From assembly GCF_009377205.1 (NCBI RefSeq), contig NZ_VJZE01000049.1, positions 1-33,687 of the forward strand: DNA of 33,687 nt. Reading direction: 5' to 3'. Every line of letters begins with the position of its first letter. The first letter of the stretch is position 1. The position numbers and the translations under genes are program-made. Source of the DNA: Streptomyces phyllanthi. Lineage in GTDB: Bacteria; Actinomycetota; Actinomycetes; Streptomycetales; Streptomycetaceae. The notes beneath the pieces were generated by a model. That model did not search any database and was not told the origin of the DNA. It saw only the letters and a program-made list of their open reading frames with translations. This document shows positions 32,783 to 33,687 of the stretch, piece by piece.

Positions 32783-33687
32783 CGACACCGTCCATGACGA
32801 CACCGTCCCCCGTACCCCTGCTCAGCGCCCAGGGACTGCACGTCACCTTCCGCGGGCGGCACGGTGCCGCGCCGGTCCGGGCCGTGGACGGTGTCGAGCT
32901 CGACATCCGGCCCGGGGAGATCGTCGCGCTGGTGGGCGAGTCGGGCTGCGGCAAGACGACACTGGCGCGCTCACTGCTCGGCCTGGTACCTCCGACCGGG
33001 GGCCGCGTCAGTTTCGGCGGGAAGCCGCTGACGTACTCCTCACAGGCCCTGAAGGCGCACCGCAGGCGGGTCCAGCTGGTGCTCCAGGATCCGAGCGGGT
33101 CGCTGAACCCGCGGCACACGGTGTACGACGCGGTGGCCGAGGGCCTGCGGATCCACAGGTGCGGGGGCGACGAGCGGGCCATGGTCACCGAGGCCCTCTC
33201 CCGCTCGGGACTCCGGCCCCCCGAGCGCTTCTTCCTGCGCTACCCGCACGAGCTGTCCGGTGGCCAGCGCCAGCGCGTCGTCATCGCCGGCGCGCTCGTC
33301 CTGGAGCCCGAACTCCTCGTCGCCGACGAGCCGGTGGCCTCACTGGACGCGTCCGTGCGGGGCGAGATCCTGGCGCTCCTGCTCCGCCTGCGCGCCGAAC
33401 TCGGCCTGTCCGCACTGGTGGTGACGCACGACCTGGGCCTGGCGTGGAACATCGCCGACCGGGTCGCGGTGATGTACCTGGGCCGGATCGTGGAGACGGG
33501 CGATGTCGAGCAGGTGCTGACGGCACCTCGGCACCCCTACACCCAGGCCCTCCTGTCCGTCCTGCCGGAGGCCCCGGGCGACCCGGTGATCCTCACCGGC
33601 GAACCCCCGGACCCGTCCCGCGTCCCCCCGGGCTGCCGCTTCCACGCCCGCTGCCAGATCCTGACGACCGGCGAGGCGGAACGGACG
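32779..33687 (+). CDS. Peptide ABC importer ATPase, DppF type, 3' end outside window (system 3)
   Basis: 303 codons are visible and the frame is still open at 33687; from family length perhaps 10-40 residues are missing. Walker A is GESGCGKTT (Lys59), the Q-loop [14 protein letters not shown], the signature [15 protein letters not shown], Walker [13 protein letters not shown] and the switch VTHDLGLAW. The C-terminal motif begins GCRFHARC and is cut. The first 15 bases, ATGACGACACCGTCC, are exactly duplicated in tandem, giving two in-frame start codons (32779 and 32794) and a repeated MTTPS. The first overlaps the upstream stop and is therefore preferred. Confidence 0.93.

Overview
The window is chromosomal DNA from a Streptomyces-type actinomycete. 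Base composition is very high GC with GC-ending codons. Only one in-frame TTA leucine codon was found in the genes I accept. The gene content also fits: mycothiol gene mshB, a 7Fe ferredoxin beside a dapC-type aminotransferase, a DPP4-like S9 peptidase and a bldK-type oligopeptide importer. The gene order from the ferredoxin to bldK matches my memory of the Streptomyces coelicolor SCO51xx region; no search was possible.

Layout. Bases 1-10800 hold mostly housekeeping and conserved hypothetical genes: the 3' end of a secreted-type hypothetical, a small secreted protein, dapC and fdxA (minus strand), a GNAT acetyltransferase overlapping a SirB1-type transglutaminase-fold gene (plus), then a minus-strand run of a Pro/Gly-rich membrane-anchored protein, a small membrane protein, mshB, a duplicated Cys/His-motif protein, a four-helix membrane protein and a 64-residue membrane protein. 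An 82-bp tandem repeat array sits at 4858-5130. A divergent promoter region with two inverted repeats (10785-10936) separates these from an S9 prolyl-oligopeptidase-type peptidase.

Bases 13243-33687 are dominated by three peptide ABC importers of the Dpp/Opp class, 15 genes in all. System 1 (minus, 18871 to 13243) reads binding lipoprotein, permease, permease, ATPase, ATPase. System 2 (plus, 19308-25573) has the order permease, binding lipoprotein, permease, ATPase, ATPase, the order of bldKA-bldKE. System 3 (plus, 27861 to the window edge) reads binding protein, permease, permease, ATPase, ATPase (last one cut). Systems 1 and 2 diverge from a 436-bp intergenic region. System 3 has a good promoter, three 10-bp direct repeats, a TTA codon in its first gene (predicting dependence on the bldA tRNA) and a binding protein that lacks a lipobox but has a C-terminal membrane helix.

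Between systems 2 and 3 (25574-27860) lies a small accessory patch: a VOC-fold protein, an antitoxin/PIN-toxin pair with a perfect 10+10 palindrome upstream, the 3' remnant of an amidohydrolase gene, a GNAT acetyltransferase, and an insertion-sequence-like terminal motif at the junction with bldKE.

Together the region looks like a peptide uptake and processing locus. A cytosolic dipeptidyl-peptidase-like enzyme is beside two divergent peptide importers, one of which (bldK) in S. coelicolor imports an extracellular signal needed for aerial growth, and a third importer appears to be placed under bldA control. The combined regulation is inference.
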